Assembly (NCBI GenBank): GCA_028698215.1
Contig: JAQVDY010000008.1
Span: 1 to 64,000 of the forward strand
DNA: 64,000 bases
Source: Actinomycetota bacterium
GTDB taxonomy: Bacteria > Actinomycetota > Humimicrobiia > Humimicrobiales > Humimicrobiaceae
Direction: 5' to 3'
In this document: positions 46,275-55,206 of the stretch, one piece after another
How positions within the stretch are numbered: position 1 is the first letter of the stretch
How the letters are laid out: each line of letters starts with the position of its first letter
The notes under the pieces: model-generated
Told to the model about the DNA's origin: nothing
Databases searched by the model: none
The model's input: the letters and a program-made list of their open reading frames with translations, nothing else
Made by a program: the position numbers and the translations under genes

Positions 46275-47408
46275 CTAAATTTTTTGCTGGATTATGCGGC
46301 CGTCCTTTACTTGGTAGTAAGCGGCAATATTTAAAGGCAGCTCTTCTAAATAATTAATATGGGCAGCGGTAATAAAGGTTTGAAAGCCGTCTTTTAGTTT
46401 CTCAATGAGCAGCCTTTTTCTGCTAACATCTAATTCCGACATCACATCATCTAATAGCAGGACCGGGCTCTGGCCCATCTCCTTTTTTAAATAGAACAGC
46501 TCGCAGAGCCTTAGCGCTACTGCGGCTATCCTTTGTTGTCCCTGGGAGCCAAAACTCCTTAAATCTGAACCCTGCAAAGTGATAACCAAATCATCACGGT
46601 GCGGACCCGTGCTGGTAGTTTTAAGGGCTAGATCCTTATCCCAGGATTGCCCCATGGCCCGAGCGTACTGCTGGCTAATATCCTGGCCAGGGGTTAAGGG
46701 CAGGCCGCTGGACCGGTTCCAGCTGGGCACATAAGATATTTGTGCGTTGCTGTCAGGAAAAAAATAGGATACCAGGTTCTTAAATTCTTCTTCCATCCCC
46801 GCTATCAGCCCCAGCCTGTATTCCATTACCTGCAGGCCATAACCGATAAGGTTCTGGTTCCATACTTCAACGGTGGCATTGGGTTTTAGGCCTGGCTTAA
46901 AATTCATGCTTTTTATCAGGGAGTTACGCTGGTTTAAGGTTTTTTGATATTGCAGCCGCAGCCTGCTAAAGCCCTTTTGGGTGATATCCAGCATATTATC
47001 CAGGTAATTTCTCCTAAAAATGGGGCTTCCCTTAACCAGGTTAAGGTCGTCAGGAGAAAATATCACCGCCGAGACTATAGAGGTAAACTCTGATTTCTTA
47101 CGGGAGTAAACCTTGTCTATCCTCAGCCTATAGCTGTTATCGCGCCTGAGTTCAATCTCTATTAAGCGGGATTTGGGCCCGTTTGCCACAGAGGCCCTTA
47201 TAAGCCCGTAGTCCTGGCCATCGGTAATTATTTCCTTCTGGCTTGCCGTACGGTGGGATTTTCCGGAGGAAAGATAATAAATTGATTCCAGGAAATTGGT
47301 TTTACCCTGGCCGTTGTCTCCCGTAATTACAGTGGTACCCCGGCTTAAATCCAGGCTTAAGTGCCGGTAGTTCCTAAAGTTTTTAAGTTCAATGTGGTTT
47401 AAATACAC
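46275..47408 (-). CDS. recF: DNA replication/repair protein RecF
   Basis: A 377-residue SMC-like ATPase that helps load RecA at gaps. Walker A is GDNGQGKTN near residue 32, the signature is FGSQGQQR near 286 and Walker B is VLLLDDVMSELD near 316. The opening MYLNHIELKNFRNYRHLSLD is typical. It begins ten bases after the small zinc-ribbon gene. DnaN and DnaA, the usual upstream neighbours, are absent in this window. Confidence 0.96.
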   Translation of the reverse strand: MYLNHIELKNFRNYRHLSLDLSRGTTVITGDNGQGKTNFLESIYYLSSGKSHRTASQKEIITDGQDYGLIRASVANGPKSRLIEIELRRDNSYRLRIDKVYSRKKSEFTSIVSAVIFSPDDLNLVKGSPIFRRNYLDNMLDITQKGFSRLRLQYQKTLNQRNSLIKSMNFKPGLKPNATVEVWNQNLIGYGLQVMEYRLGLIAGMEEEFKNLVSYFFPDSNAQISYVPSWNRSSGLPLTPGQDISQQYARAMGQSWDKDLALKTTSTGPHRDDLVITLQGSDLRSFGSQGQQRIAAVALRLCELFYLKKEMGQSPVLLLDDVMSELDVSRKRLLIEKLKDGFQTFITAAHINYLEELPLNIAAYYQVKDGRIIQQKI

Positions 47409-47418
47409 CTTTTATTCT

Positions 47419-47625
47419 CTAACTGCACCCGCTGCAGTTAGCACAGGAGCCGGAGCAGCCCTTGCCTGCAGTTGGTTTAAGTTCTGTATTGGCCAGTATG
47501 GGACCTGAAAAAATGCGCAGCATATCCCGGCTGCCGCATTCAGGGCATCTTATATCCGTATCGGCACCAATTACCAGTTCCCGGACCCGGCTGCATTGAT
47601 TGCACCTATAGTCTACAAATCTCAA
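47419..47625 (-). CDS. FmdB-like zinc-ribbon protein
   Basis: A 68-residue protein with TTG start behind GGGGA. YRCNQCSRVRELV and CPECGSRDMLRIFSG match the FmdB/CxxC_CxxC regulatory ribbon. The C-terminus CSGSCANCSGCS is unusually cysteine-rich, a possible extra metal site. Role unknown. It lies directly upstream of recF on the same strand. Confidence 0.8.
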   Translation of the reverse strand: MRFVDYRCNQCSRVRELVIGADTDIRCPECGSRDMLRIFSGPILANTELKPTAGKGCSGSCANCSGCS

Positions 47626-47770
47626 ATCCCCGTCTCCTGATAAGTAAAATTTTACATGCTTATATTACTAAAATATGGCTAAAATATGAAGAAGGGGGCC
47701 GGCATATTATATGGTTTAACTTTTTAATTTATTTTTTTATAATTATAGCAATTATATGTAAATTGATAAT

Positions 47771-48364
47771 ATGGGTAAAAATACAGATAGAACAGAAACC
47801 AAGGAAAGAATTATAAAAGCTTTTCTGGATATTATAGGCCAAAAGGGAGACTTAAGGGTTACCGTAAGGGATATTTCCAAGAAAGCCAATGTAAACCTGG
47901 CGGCAGTAAACTATTATTTTAGGACCAAACAAAACCTGCTGGATGAAATAGAAAAATACTTTTTTAAAAAGGTTTTTGATAATAACCAGATACTGGATGA
48001 TTTAAGCCTCTCTCCCAAACAAAGAATACTAAACTGGGCCCAGGGGATTATAGTGCTTTTAGACCAAAATCCCGGCATAATATGGGTAATAGCCAATAAA
48101 GTAATCAAGAAAGAAAAAGATAGCATATTCCTAAATGAATTTATCCATCAAAAAGACCAGAGGATTTCCAGGCTGATAAAAACAATAACTGGCATTAATG
48201 ACCCTAAGCTCCTCTCCATAAAAACCTCACAAATCATCTCCGGCATAACCAGCCCCCTTATTTTTTTCTACGGGTTAGGCAAGGAATTTGACTTTAACCT
48301 GGATAATACCGAGAATTTAATCCTTTATACTGAAACCCTTATAAACAGTATCTTAAACGCCTAA
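47771..48364 (+). CDS. TetR-family transcriptional repressor
   Basis: A 197-residue regulator. The N-terminal helix-turn-helix is LRVTVRDISKKANVNLAAVNYYFRTKQNLLDEI (described by residues 25-57), with a longer variable ligand domain after residue 65. TATAAT at 47738-47743 would give a short leader. The MMPL exporter gene starts 88 bases after its stop, with a palindrome between, so it likely represses that exporter. Confidence 0.92.
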   Translation: MGKNTDRTETKERIIKAFLDIIGQKGDLRVTVRDISKKANVNLAAVNYYFRTKQNLLDEIEKYFFKKVFDNNQILDDLSLSPKQRILNWAQGIIVLLDQNPGIIWVIANKVIKKEKDSIFLNEFIHQKDQRISRLIKTITGINDPKLLSIKTSQIISGITSPLIFFYGLGKEFDFNLDNTENLILYTETLINSILNA

Positions 48365-48378
48365 TTTAAATTGCTGTA

Positions 48379-48424
48379 TTGACTAAAATTATTGCTTCTG
48401 CTTAAATTAAAACAAATGTTTTAA
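48379..48424 (+). promoter_or_regulatory. Exporter promoter with TetR-type palindromic operator
   Basis: TTGACT (48379-48384), a 17-base spacer and TTAAAT (48402-48407) form a promoter. Immediately downstream, TTAAAACA-AA-TGTTTTAA (48407-48424) is a perfect 8-base inverted repeat overlapping the -10 end. Two CAATAGTTTTA direct repeats follow (48426-48436 and 48439-48449). A TetR dimer bound to the palindrome would block transcription. Confidence 0.6.
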
Positions 48425-48451
48425 GCAATAGTTTTAATCAATAGTTTTATT

Positions 48452-50509
48452 ATGGATAGATTCAGTCGTTTTATAGTTAAAAGACCCATGGCGGTCATCA
48501 TAATTTTTGCCCTGTTAATAGTTCCTTCCATTCTGGGAATGCTTCATACAGATACCAATTATGACCTGCTTAGCTACCTTCCCCGCAGCCTAAACTCTGT
48601 GCAGGGCCAAGACATTCTGGATGAGGTATTCGGCATAGGAGATACCATCTACCTTATAACTGACAGCCAGAAACTGTGGGAAGCAGAAAAACTTAAAACG
48701 GGACTGATGGCCATACCCGGCATAGAAGATGTATTGTGGCTGGATACCTATTCTGATACCGCAGTGCCCTTGGAATTTATGCCCGAACAGATAAAAGAAA
48801 ACTTTATTTCCGGCAGCAATACCTTAATGCAGATACAAATCAACCCCGATTACGAGGCCCAGAATGGGCCTATAGTACAAAACATAAGACAGGTGGCCCA
48901 AGACAGCAGGATAGCCGGATATAAGGCAGTAATCGAAGACTTTCAAGCCATAATAGATTCAGAAATGGGCGTATATCTGCTTATTGGTTTTATAGCTATC
49001 TTCATCATACTGGCCCTGGCCACTACCTCTATTTTGGAACCGGTGCTGCTCCTGCTGTCAGTTGGTATTGCCATACTTATTAATATGGGCAGCAACTTTT
49101 TTATAGGAGAAATTTCCTATATAACCGGCTCTGTGGCTGCAGTAATGCAGCTGGCGGTGTGCATGGATTATTCCATATTTTTAATCCACCGCTACCATCA
49201 AGAAAAAAAATTATGCCCTGCCTGTAAAGAGGAGGCCATGGCCCGTGCCCTGTCATCTATGGGGCCCACGGTAAGCAGCAGCGCCCTGACCACGGTAGCC
49301 GGTTTTGGAGCTTTGATGATAATGCAGCTGGGTATGGGAAAAGACCTGGGTTTTGTTTTAGCTAAAGGGGTAGTGATAAGCCTGATTACCACTCTTACCT
49401 TCCTGCCGGCTTTGGTGCTGGCCACCGACCGGTGGCTGGACAAGGCTACCCATAGAATATTTTTACCCCGCTTTAATCTCATATCCAAATGGATATTGAA
49501 GTTCAGATGGGTTTTTTTAGTTATACTGCTGCTGGCAGTGATCCCTGCCTATATAGCCCACAACAACTTGGACTATTATTTCTCTACCGGCAAAATGCTG
49601 TCTGAAGATGCCCAATCCATTAAAGATACTGAATATTTAAAACAGGAGTTTGGCCAGGGAGACATAATTTACGTTATAACTGAAGACGGGCACCGGTTAG
49701 AACAGGAAGCAATGGCTGATGAGATAGAGGATCTGGAGCATGTTTCCCAGGTAAGCGGACTGTCCCAGGTAGCTGATCCCTACCTGCCCCAGCAGATGCT
49801 GCCCTCCCAGGCTATAGAACAATTCAGCAAAGGCGGCTATACCCATATCTATGTGCAGCTAACCAGTGAGCGGGACAGCCCCCAGGCTACTGATACCATA
49901 CAACAGATTAGGAACATAGCCGGCCGCTATTTTAACCATTATTATGTGGCAGGAGAAGCAGTGCTTACCAGCGATATGGCCGCCATAGCCCCACGAGACC
50001 TAAAATTGGTAAATATCCTGTCTATAAGCCTGGTGGCCATAATTTTGGCTATAACCTTTAAGTCTATATCCATACCAGCCATACTTATCCTCTTAATTGA
50101 GGCTGCCATATGGATTAACTTAAGCATCCCCTACTGGGGCACGGGCGAGGTGTCTTTTATGACCCCTATCTTTATCGGGGCTATCCAGCTGGGAGCCACT
50201 ATTGATTATGCCATACTGTTTACTTCCAGCTACCAGGAATCGCTAAAACAAGACCTGGATTGCAGCCAGGCAGCACAGGAAGCCATAACCAATACCGGAC
50301 AGTCAATCCTGACCAGCGCCCTTATACTGCTGGTAGCTACCCTGGCTATTGCTTTGTTTACCAGTGTCAAGGCTACTGCTGAATTTACCTTTTCCATTGG
50401 CCGGGGAGCGGTAATAAGTATGGCTTCCATCTTTTTAGGGCTGCCCAGCCTGCTGGTAGCCCTGGATAAAATTATAGGCTGGACTACCTGGAAATGGAGA
50501 AAAAATTAA
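48452..50509 (+). CDS. MMPL/RND-superfamily exporter
   Basis: A 685-residue membrane protein. It has two repeats, each with a first segment, a large outer domain and a bundle of five segments, total about twelve. Conserved RND features include MDYSIFLIHRYHQE near residue 238 and ATIDYAILFTSSYQES near 579, the two proton-path Asp regions. Such proteins export lipids, peptides or drugs using the proton gradient. It pairs with the following secreted protein, 15 bases away, and is likely repressed by the TetR protein. Confidence 0.9.
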   Translation: MDRFSRFIVKRPMAVIIIFALLIVPSILGMLHTDTNYDLLSYLPRSLNSVQGQDILDEVFGIGDTIYLITDSQKLWEAEKLKTGLMAIPGIEDVLWLDTYSDTAVPLEFMPEQIKENFISGSNTLMQIQINPDYEAQNGPIVQNIRQVAQDSRIAGYKAVIEDFQAIIDSEMGVYLLIGFIAIFIILALATTSILEPVLLLLSVGIAILINMGSNFFIGEISYITGSVAAVMQLAVCMDYSIFLIHRYHQEKKLCPACKEEAMARALSSMGPTVSSSALTTVAGFGALMIMQLGMGKDLGFVLAKGVVISLITTLTFLPALVLATDRWLDKATHRIFLPRFNLISKWILKFRWVFLVILLLAVIPAYIAHNNLDYYFSTGKMLSEDAQSIKDTEYLKQEFGQGDIIYVITEDGHRLEQEAMADEIEDLEHVSQVSGLSQVADPYLPQQMLPSQAIEQFSKGGYTHIYVQLTSERDSPQATDTIQQIRNIAGRYFNHYYVAGEAVLTSDMAAIAPRDLKLVNILSISLVAIILAITFKSISIPAILILLIEAAIWINLSIPYWGTGEVSFMTPIFIGAIQLGATIDYAILFTSSYQESLKQDLDCSQAAQEAITNTGQSILTSALILLVATLAIALFTSVKATAEFTFSIGRGAVISMASIFLGLPSLLVALDKIIGWTTWKWRKN

Positions 50510-50524
50510 AAGAAGGGATAAGCT

Positions 50525-52414
50525 ATGAAATTTAAATACACTCATAAAATAATGACTGCAATAATATTTCTTCTGGCTGGACTACTGACTTTTTCCAGCT
50601 TGGGTTTCACTGCTGCTGTAAACAAAAACGAGACTGTATTTGTGTCTTTGGATTACCAAGGCCAGGCCACTAATATAGAAATAGTAAACTGGGCCCAGGC
50701 CAGCGGTAAATTAGGCCCCCAGGGCTGGACTGATTGGGGAAACTACAGTCAGATAGAAAATTTGACCGGGCCCCAGCAGCCGGAAAGGGAAGGAGATAAA
50801 TTAATCTGGCCGGAGGAAGCATTTCAAAACGGCAATCTTTTTTACCGGGGGACCATTGACCAGGAGCTTCCTTTAGGCATAGAAATTGATTACTGGCTAA
50901 ACGGCCAAGAAATTGAGCCGGAACGCTTGCCGGGAGCTGCCGGAGAACTAAAGATTAGTATAAATATAACCAACCTGTTAGAAAAAGAGCAGGAGATAAC
51001 CTATGCTGGCTACCAGCAGAAAAACTTGAGCCGGACCGAACAATATTATATACCCCTGATGGTACAGGTATCACTGGAAGTTGACCTGGAAAATTTCCGC
51101 GATATAAGGTGCCCTGATGCCATTAAAACAGTAGTGGGCAGGACCATGAACATAAGTTTTGCTACCATCCCCTATCCTGAACAGGAATTTACGGTTACCA
51201 TGGTATCTGACCATATTGAGCTGAATCCTATTAATATAGTTGCTTTCCCTTCCGAAATACCCCAGGCTGAATATCAGGACCTTAGCCAGGATTTAAATGA
51301 CCTTGCTGACGGCCTGGGCCAGATAAGCGAAGCTTTATCCGAGGCCAGCCAGGGAACTGAAAAATTTAAAGATGGTGTAGCCGAACTTAAACAGGGAACA
51401 GTAGAATTGGTAGACGCTATTTCTTCTATAAACCATGGAGCCTATACCTTGTCGGAAAATGCGGACAAGATAACCGGGGGCTTATCCGGACTGGCCAAAG
51501 GTTCAGAAACATTCTATGAGCAAAGCCAGCAGCTGCTTCCGGGGGCCGAGCATCTGGCCCAATCAGTAACCCCTATGGGAGATGCCTTAAAACAGCTGGA
51601 TTCCGGAGCAATGGACCTGGCTAGGGGAACCGGCCAGTTTCAGGAAGGTTTAAATCTTTTAGCCTCTACTAATGACTCTCTGGCCATGGCCGCCCAGGCC
51701 GCTTTATCTGATCCTGAATTAAATGTTTTGCTGGCTTCTGACCCTGAACTGCTGGGACAGGTGCAGGCAGTTCTAAACGGAGTGCTGGCAGAAAGGATTA
51801 TACTGCAGGGAGATGGCAGCCCGGCTAACCCGGGTCTTAAATCTGCCGCCGCCGGCATTAATCAGGGAGCGGCTGAAATAAGCAAGGGCATCAGCGGTTT
51901 TTACCAGGGATTTAATAATTTCAGCCAGGGAATGGCACAGTTTTTAGAGCAGATTAAAAACCTGCCCCCGGCTATAGGCCAGCTAAATGAAGGAATAGAA
52001 AAACTTTATGCTGGCTGGAATAGTTATAGCCAGGGAATTGGAGACCTTTACTCCGGCACCCAAAAGCTTTGGGACAATATTCAGGGGATGCCCCAGGATA
52101 TAGGACAAATGCAGCAACATATAAACGATTTGGCCCAGGGAATCTCTGAAATTAATGAGCAAGGAGTAGAAGAGATAAATTCAGAACTGGGCCAAGGTAT
52201 AGACCAGATTAACTTGGGCCTAAAATTGCAGGAAACCATAAATTTAAGCGCGGAAAATTACAGTTCTTTTGCCCATCAGGATAATACCCGCAGCCAGGTA
52301 CAATTTGTTATGCGCACTCCTGCCATAGAGGCCCCGCAGGAACTGGTTCCGGATACTGAACCAGATCCGCCCAAGACCTTCTGGGAAAAGCTGCTGGAAC
52401 TGTTTAAGCCCTGA
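50525..52414 (+). CDS. Secreted LxxG heptad-repeat partner of the MMPL exporter
   Basis: A 629-residue exported protein with a signal peptide at residues 8-32. The N-terminal 230 residues look beta-rich; after residue 255 come long helical heptads of the XXXLXXG kind (DLADGLGQISEALSEASQG, FKDGVAELKQG, GGLSGLAKGSETFYEQS) also found in YhgE/Pip-type proteins. The C-terminus is Pro/Glu-rich and has no membrane anchor. It likely extends from the exporter through the envelope or wall. Behind GAAGGGA it is cotranscribed with the exporter. Confidence 0.8.
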   Translation: MKFKYTHKIMTAIIFLLAGLLTFSSLGFTAAVNKNETVFVSLDYQGQATNIEIVNWAQASGKLGPQGWTDWGNYSQIENLTGPQQPEREGDKLIWPEEAFQNGNLFYRGTIDQELPLGIEIDYWLNGQEIEPERLPGAAGELKISINITNLLEKEQEITYAGYQQKNLSRTEQYYIPLMVQVSLEVDLENFRDIRCPDAIKTVVGRTMNISFATIPYPEQEFTVTMVSDHIELNPINIVAFPSEIPQAEYQDLSQDLNDLADGLGQISEALSEASQGTEKFKDGVAELKQGTVELVDAISSINHGAYTLSENADKITGGLSGLAKGSETFYEQSQQLLPGAEHLAQSVTPMGDALKQLDSGAMDLARGTGQFQEGLNLLASTNDSLAMAAQAALSDPELNVLLASDPELLGQVQAVLNGVLAERIILQGDGSPANPGLKSAAAGINQGAAEISKGISGFYQGFNNFSQGMAQFLEQIKNLPPAIGQLNEGIEKLYAGWNSYSQGIGDLYSGTQKLWDNIQGMPQDIGQMQQHINDLAQGISEINEQGVEEINSELGQGIDQINLGLKLQETINLSAENYSSFAHQDNTRSQVQFVMRTPAIEAPQELVPDTEPDPPKTFWEKLLELFKP

Positions 52415-52422
52415 GGATGGAT

Positions 52423-52480
52423 GAGCCCCGATATTGGTACTGGAAATAATATAGCCTGGATAGCAGGCCCGTTTCTAAGC
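52423..52480 (+). repeat. 58-bp direct repeat, copy 1
   Basis: Matches 54671-54728 at 51 of 58 positions without gaps. It lies right after the LxxG gene. In one frame both copies encode related text (PDIGTGNNIAWIAG here), and the second copy has a stop at the Gly codon, so the repeat may be a relic of duplicated coding sequence. Confidence 0.6.
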
Positions 52481-52516
52481 TAAAAAGTAAAATAATTAGT
52501 CTTGGAAAGAGCCTAA

Positions 52517-52690
52517 ATGATTAATATGATGTCTAGCAGTATTTGTATAGACACTACAGTTATAGAGGACTTTGGAGACCCGGGGAAAGCATTTAAACAA
52601 GAGATAAGCAGAAAAGACCGCAGGAACAACAGCCCTATAACCATTACATATTTTACCCTGGATCATTTATCCCCCATGTCCAATACCTAA
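52517..52690 (+). CDS. Small hypothetical ORF
   Basis: A 57-codon frame from ATG at 52517 to TAA at 52688. The text (CIDTTVIEDFGDPGKAF, KQEISRKDRRNNSP) reads like protein rather than noise, but there is no ribosome site and no family match. It could be a fragment of a larger lost gene, as the surrounding region also holds a duplicated relic. Confidence 0.25.
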   Translation: MINMMSSSICIDTTVIEDFGDPGKAFKQEISRKDRRNNSPITITYFTLDHLSPMSNT

Positions 52691-52714
52691 AATTACATGC
52701 AGCTTTAAATCACT

Positions 52715-54433
52715 TTAGGATTTAACCAGAACCTTTTTAGAATATTTCCTGCTGCCCTTATTCTTATTGGATGAATGTTTATTGCCCTTAGAAAACCTGG
52801 GCCCTTTAGCTTTCTTACCGCCGCCAGAGCCATCAACCCTTATCTTCCTGCCCTTATAATCTTCATCTTCCAGCAGATCAATAACTTCATCCATAAAAGG
52901 CTCTTTTATATCCACAAAAGAATATGCCCCTTTAACATTTATCCTTTCAAACTTATCTGCAGCCAATCCGGTCATACTTTTAAGGTAACCATGCATCTTG
53001 GCCTTATTAAAACCATCCATGGTGCCTAGATTTATAAACATGCTCTTACCCTTTTTATTAGAATTCCTGGCCCTTTTATGATCCTTGCTTGCGAAATCTA
53101 TATTCAGATCATTTTCTTTTCGGTAGTATTCTATAAACCGGTTAAACTCCATGGAAACCATCCGCTTTATTAGCTCTTCCTTATCCAGATGCTCAAGTTC
53201 GGCATATATAACAGGAAGGTATTTAGAAATCTCTTCCTGGTCTACCTCTACTCCCTGTATCTTTTTTATCAAACCCAGAAGCTGGACCTCACATACCTCT
53301 ACCCCGCTGGGGACTTTATTATATACAATCTTTTTATTTATCTGTCTTTCAATTTGCCTGATCTTATGCATATCCTTGGTATTAGCAATAGAAATAGTTA
53401 TACCTGATTTTCCCGCCCTGGCGGTTCTGCCGCTACGGTGAGTATATACTTCAATTTCATCCGGCAACCTGTAATTTATTACATGGCTGATATTGCTAAT
53501 ATCTATACCCCTGGCCGCTACATCGGTAGCCACCAGCAGCTGCAGGGATCTTTCCCGGTAAAGTTTCATTACCTTGTCACGGAAAGCCTGGCTCAAATCC
53601 CCATGCAGGGAATCCGCATTATAGCCATCTTTTACCAGCCTTTCGGCAATCTCCCTGGTCTCTATTTTGGTCCTGCAAAATACTATGGCAAAAATACCGG
53701 GATTAGCGTCTACAATCCTTTTAAGTGCCTTATAACGGTCCACTTCATGCACCACATAATAAATATGTTCGCTATTTTCTGCCGCAGAATTCTTGGCTCC
53801 AATGGTAACCTCGCAAGGATCAGCCAGATACCTTTTAGTTATCGAATGCATTCCGGCAGGCATGGTAGCTGCAAACAGCCAGGTCTTCTTCTCAGCAGGG
53901 GTAAATCCAAGTATGGCATCAATATCTTCACGGAAACCCATATTGAGCATCTCGTCTGCTTCATCAAGAACTGCATACCTAATTGTAGAAAGATCAATCT
54001 TCTTTCTCCTTATAAGGTCCGAAAGCCGGCCGGGAGTAGCTACCACAATGTGAGCGCCTTTTTTTATACTGCTTATTTGTTTCCCTATGCTGGATCCCCC
54101 ATACACTGCAACTACCCTTACATCCTTAAGGTATTTACAGTAATCTTCCAGATCCCTGGTAATCTGGACACATAATTCCCTGGTAGGGGCCAGTATAAGG
54201 CCCTGCAGTACTTTTGAGCCAGTATCTACCAGGCTGATAAGAGGCAGGCCGAAAGCTGCCGTTTTCCCGGTTCCGGTCTGGGCCAAACCTATAAAATTAC
54301 GGCTGCCATCCTTTAAGGCTGGTATTGACTGCTCCTGTATGGGAGTGAGTTTCTCAAACCCCATTTCCGAGATGGCCTTAATTAATTCTGTTTTTATTCC
54401 CAATTCTTCAAATTGATTCATTTTTATATCCAA
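52715..54433 (-). CDS. DEAD-box RNA helicase with DbpA-type RNA-binding domain
   Basis: A 572-residue helicase. The Q motif FEELGIKTELI and GFEKLTPIQ open it; motif I is AQTGTGKT, II is DEAD, III is AAT, and VI is HRSGRTARAG. A DbpA/RBD-like domain at about 455-545 (MFINLGTMDGFNKAKMHG, FSFVDIKEP-type strand) and a Lys/Gly-rich tail (ending KYSKKVLVKS) follow. This is the CsdA/DeaD/CshA type, which remodels RNA in ribosome assembly and at low temperature. Tail-to-tail with the LxxG region. Confidence 0.95.
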   Translation of the reverse strand: MDIKMNQFEELGIKTELIKAISEMGFEKLTPIQEQSIPALKDGSRNFIGLAQTGTGKTAAFGLPLISLVDTGSKVLQGLILAPTRELCVQITRDLEDYCKYLKDVRVVAVYGGSSIGKQISSIKKGAHIVVATPGRLSDLIRRKKIDLSTIRYAVLDEADEMLNMGFREDIDAILGFTPAEKKTWLFAATMPAGMHSITKRYLADPCEVTIGAKNSAAENSEHIYYVVHEVDRYKALKRIVDANPGIFAIVFCRTKIETREIAERLVKDGYNADSLHGDLSQAFRDKVMKLYRERSLQLLVATDVAARGIDISNISHVINYRLPDEIEVYTHRSGRTARAGKSGITISIANTKDMHKIRQIERQINKKIVYNKVPSGVEVCEVQLLGLIKKIQGVEVDQEEISKYLPVIYAELEHLDKEELIKRMVSMEFNRFIEYYRKENDLNIDFASKDHKRARNSNKKGKSMFINLGTMDGFNKAKMHGYLKSMTGLAADKFERINVKGAYSFVDIKEPFMDEVIDLLEDEDYKGRKIRVDGSGGGKKAKGPRFSKGNKHSSNKNKGSRKYSKKVLVKS

Positions 54434-55200
54434 TACAAATAATATTTACTAATATGATGGTTTAAGGTGATGATAAAAGAAGATACTAATTTCCCGTCCA
54501 AGACCTGTAAAACTACCAGGGGGCCTAAATACATTTAAAATAGGACACTTATCCCTGCATCAGCCGCTAATTATAGCAGGTTGGCGCCATAATAGATAGA
54601 TACAATATTAATACCTTATAATATAAATAACCCTATCTTTAAAATATTATAAAAAAGGGCAATCACCGGTGGGCCCCAATATTGGTACTTGAAATAATAC
54701 AGCCTGGATAGCAGGTTCATTTCTAAGCCAAACATGGCAGTAAGGGAAGAGGCAGAAGATGAGGCTATTGGTTATGCGGAAGATAGCCTCTCCCCTATAG
54801 GGACCATAGACAAGCTTAGCCGCAAAGCCCAAAGCGGATACCGATAGTGGGCTTAGGGACAATAGAGAAGAATGCGTACACAGGCTGGCCGGCCAAAGAG
54901 GCCAAAGCATTATGGTCCTTAAAATGCTTGCATTAAATAATGAATCTGGCCGCTATATTAACAGGAGGCATAAGGAATACCGGAGGGATAGCTTGATCTA
55001 GAGTTTATTCAATAAAGTACTATGCAACCCGGATATATTGTAAGGCAGTTATCCAATTTGCATTAAAAATAAATTATTAAAGCTTAGAAGCGGATCCAGT
55101 CCAGCCACAATATTTGAAACACAAAACCTGAACCTTGTCCAACTATACAAGCATAAAAAAATAGCCTATCATATTATATTTATAATATTGGTAAGGGAGT
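54434..55200. other. 767-bp region with decayed coding sequence and repeat copy 2
   Basis: No intact gene is convincing. Apart from the repeat copy at 54671-54728, short plus-strand frames read like protein: MAVREEAEDEAIGYAED from 54734 to a TAG at about 54846, and REECVHRLAGQRGQSIMVL and RYINRRHKEYRRD between about 54860 and 54996, in shifting frames. This looks like the remains of one gene or of two adjacent ones. An 87-codon frame on the minus strand (54647-54910) is Leu/Pro-rich and judged chance. The end of the region presumably holds the promoter of the FAH gene. Confidence 0.4.
54671..54728 (+). repeat. 58-bp direct repeat, copy 2
   Basis: Partner of 52423-52480 (51 of 58 positions equal). 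The two copies lie in the same orientation about 2.25 kb apart, on either side of the helicase gene. Confidence 0.6.
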
Positions 55201-55206
55201 GTGGGC

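Noticed and set aside
53438-54175. Long open frame (245 codons) on the plus strand inside the helicase region
   Set aside because: It is antisense to an intact DEAD-box gene with all motifs, has odd composition and no ribosome site.
52423-55200. Insertion sequence or transposon around the helicase gene
   Set aside because: The repeats are direct, not terminal inverted, and no transposase motif is readable in the flanks.
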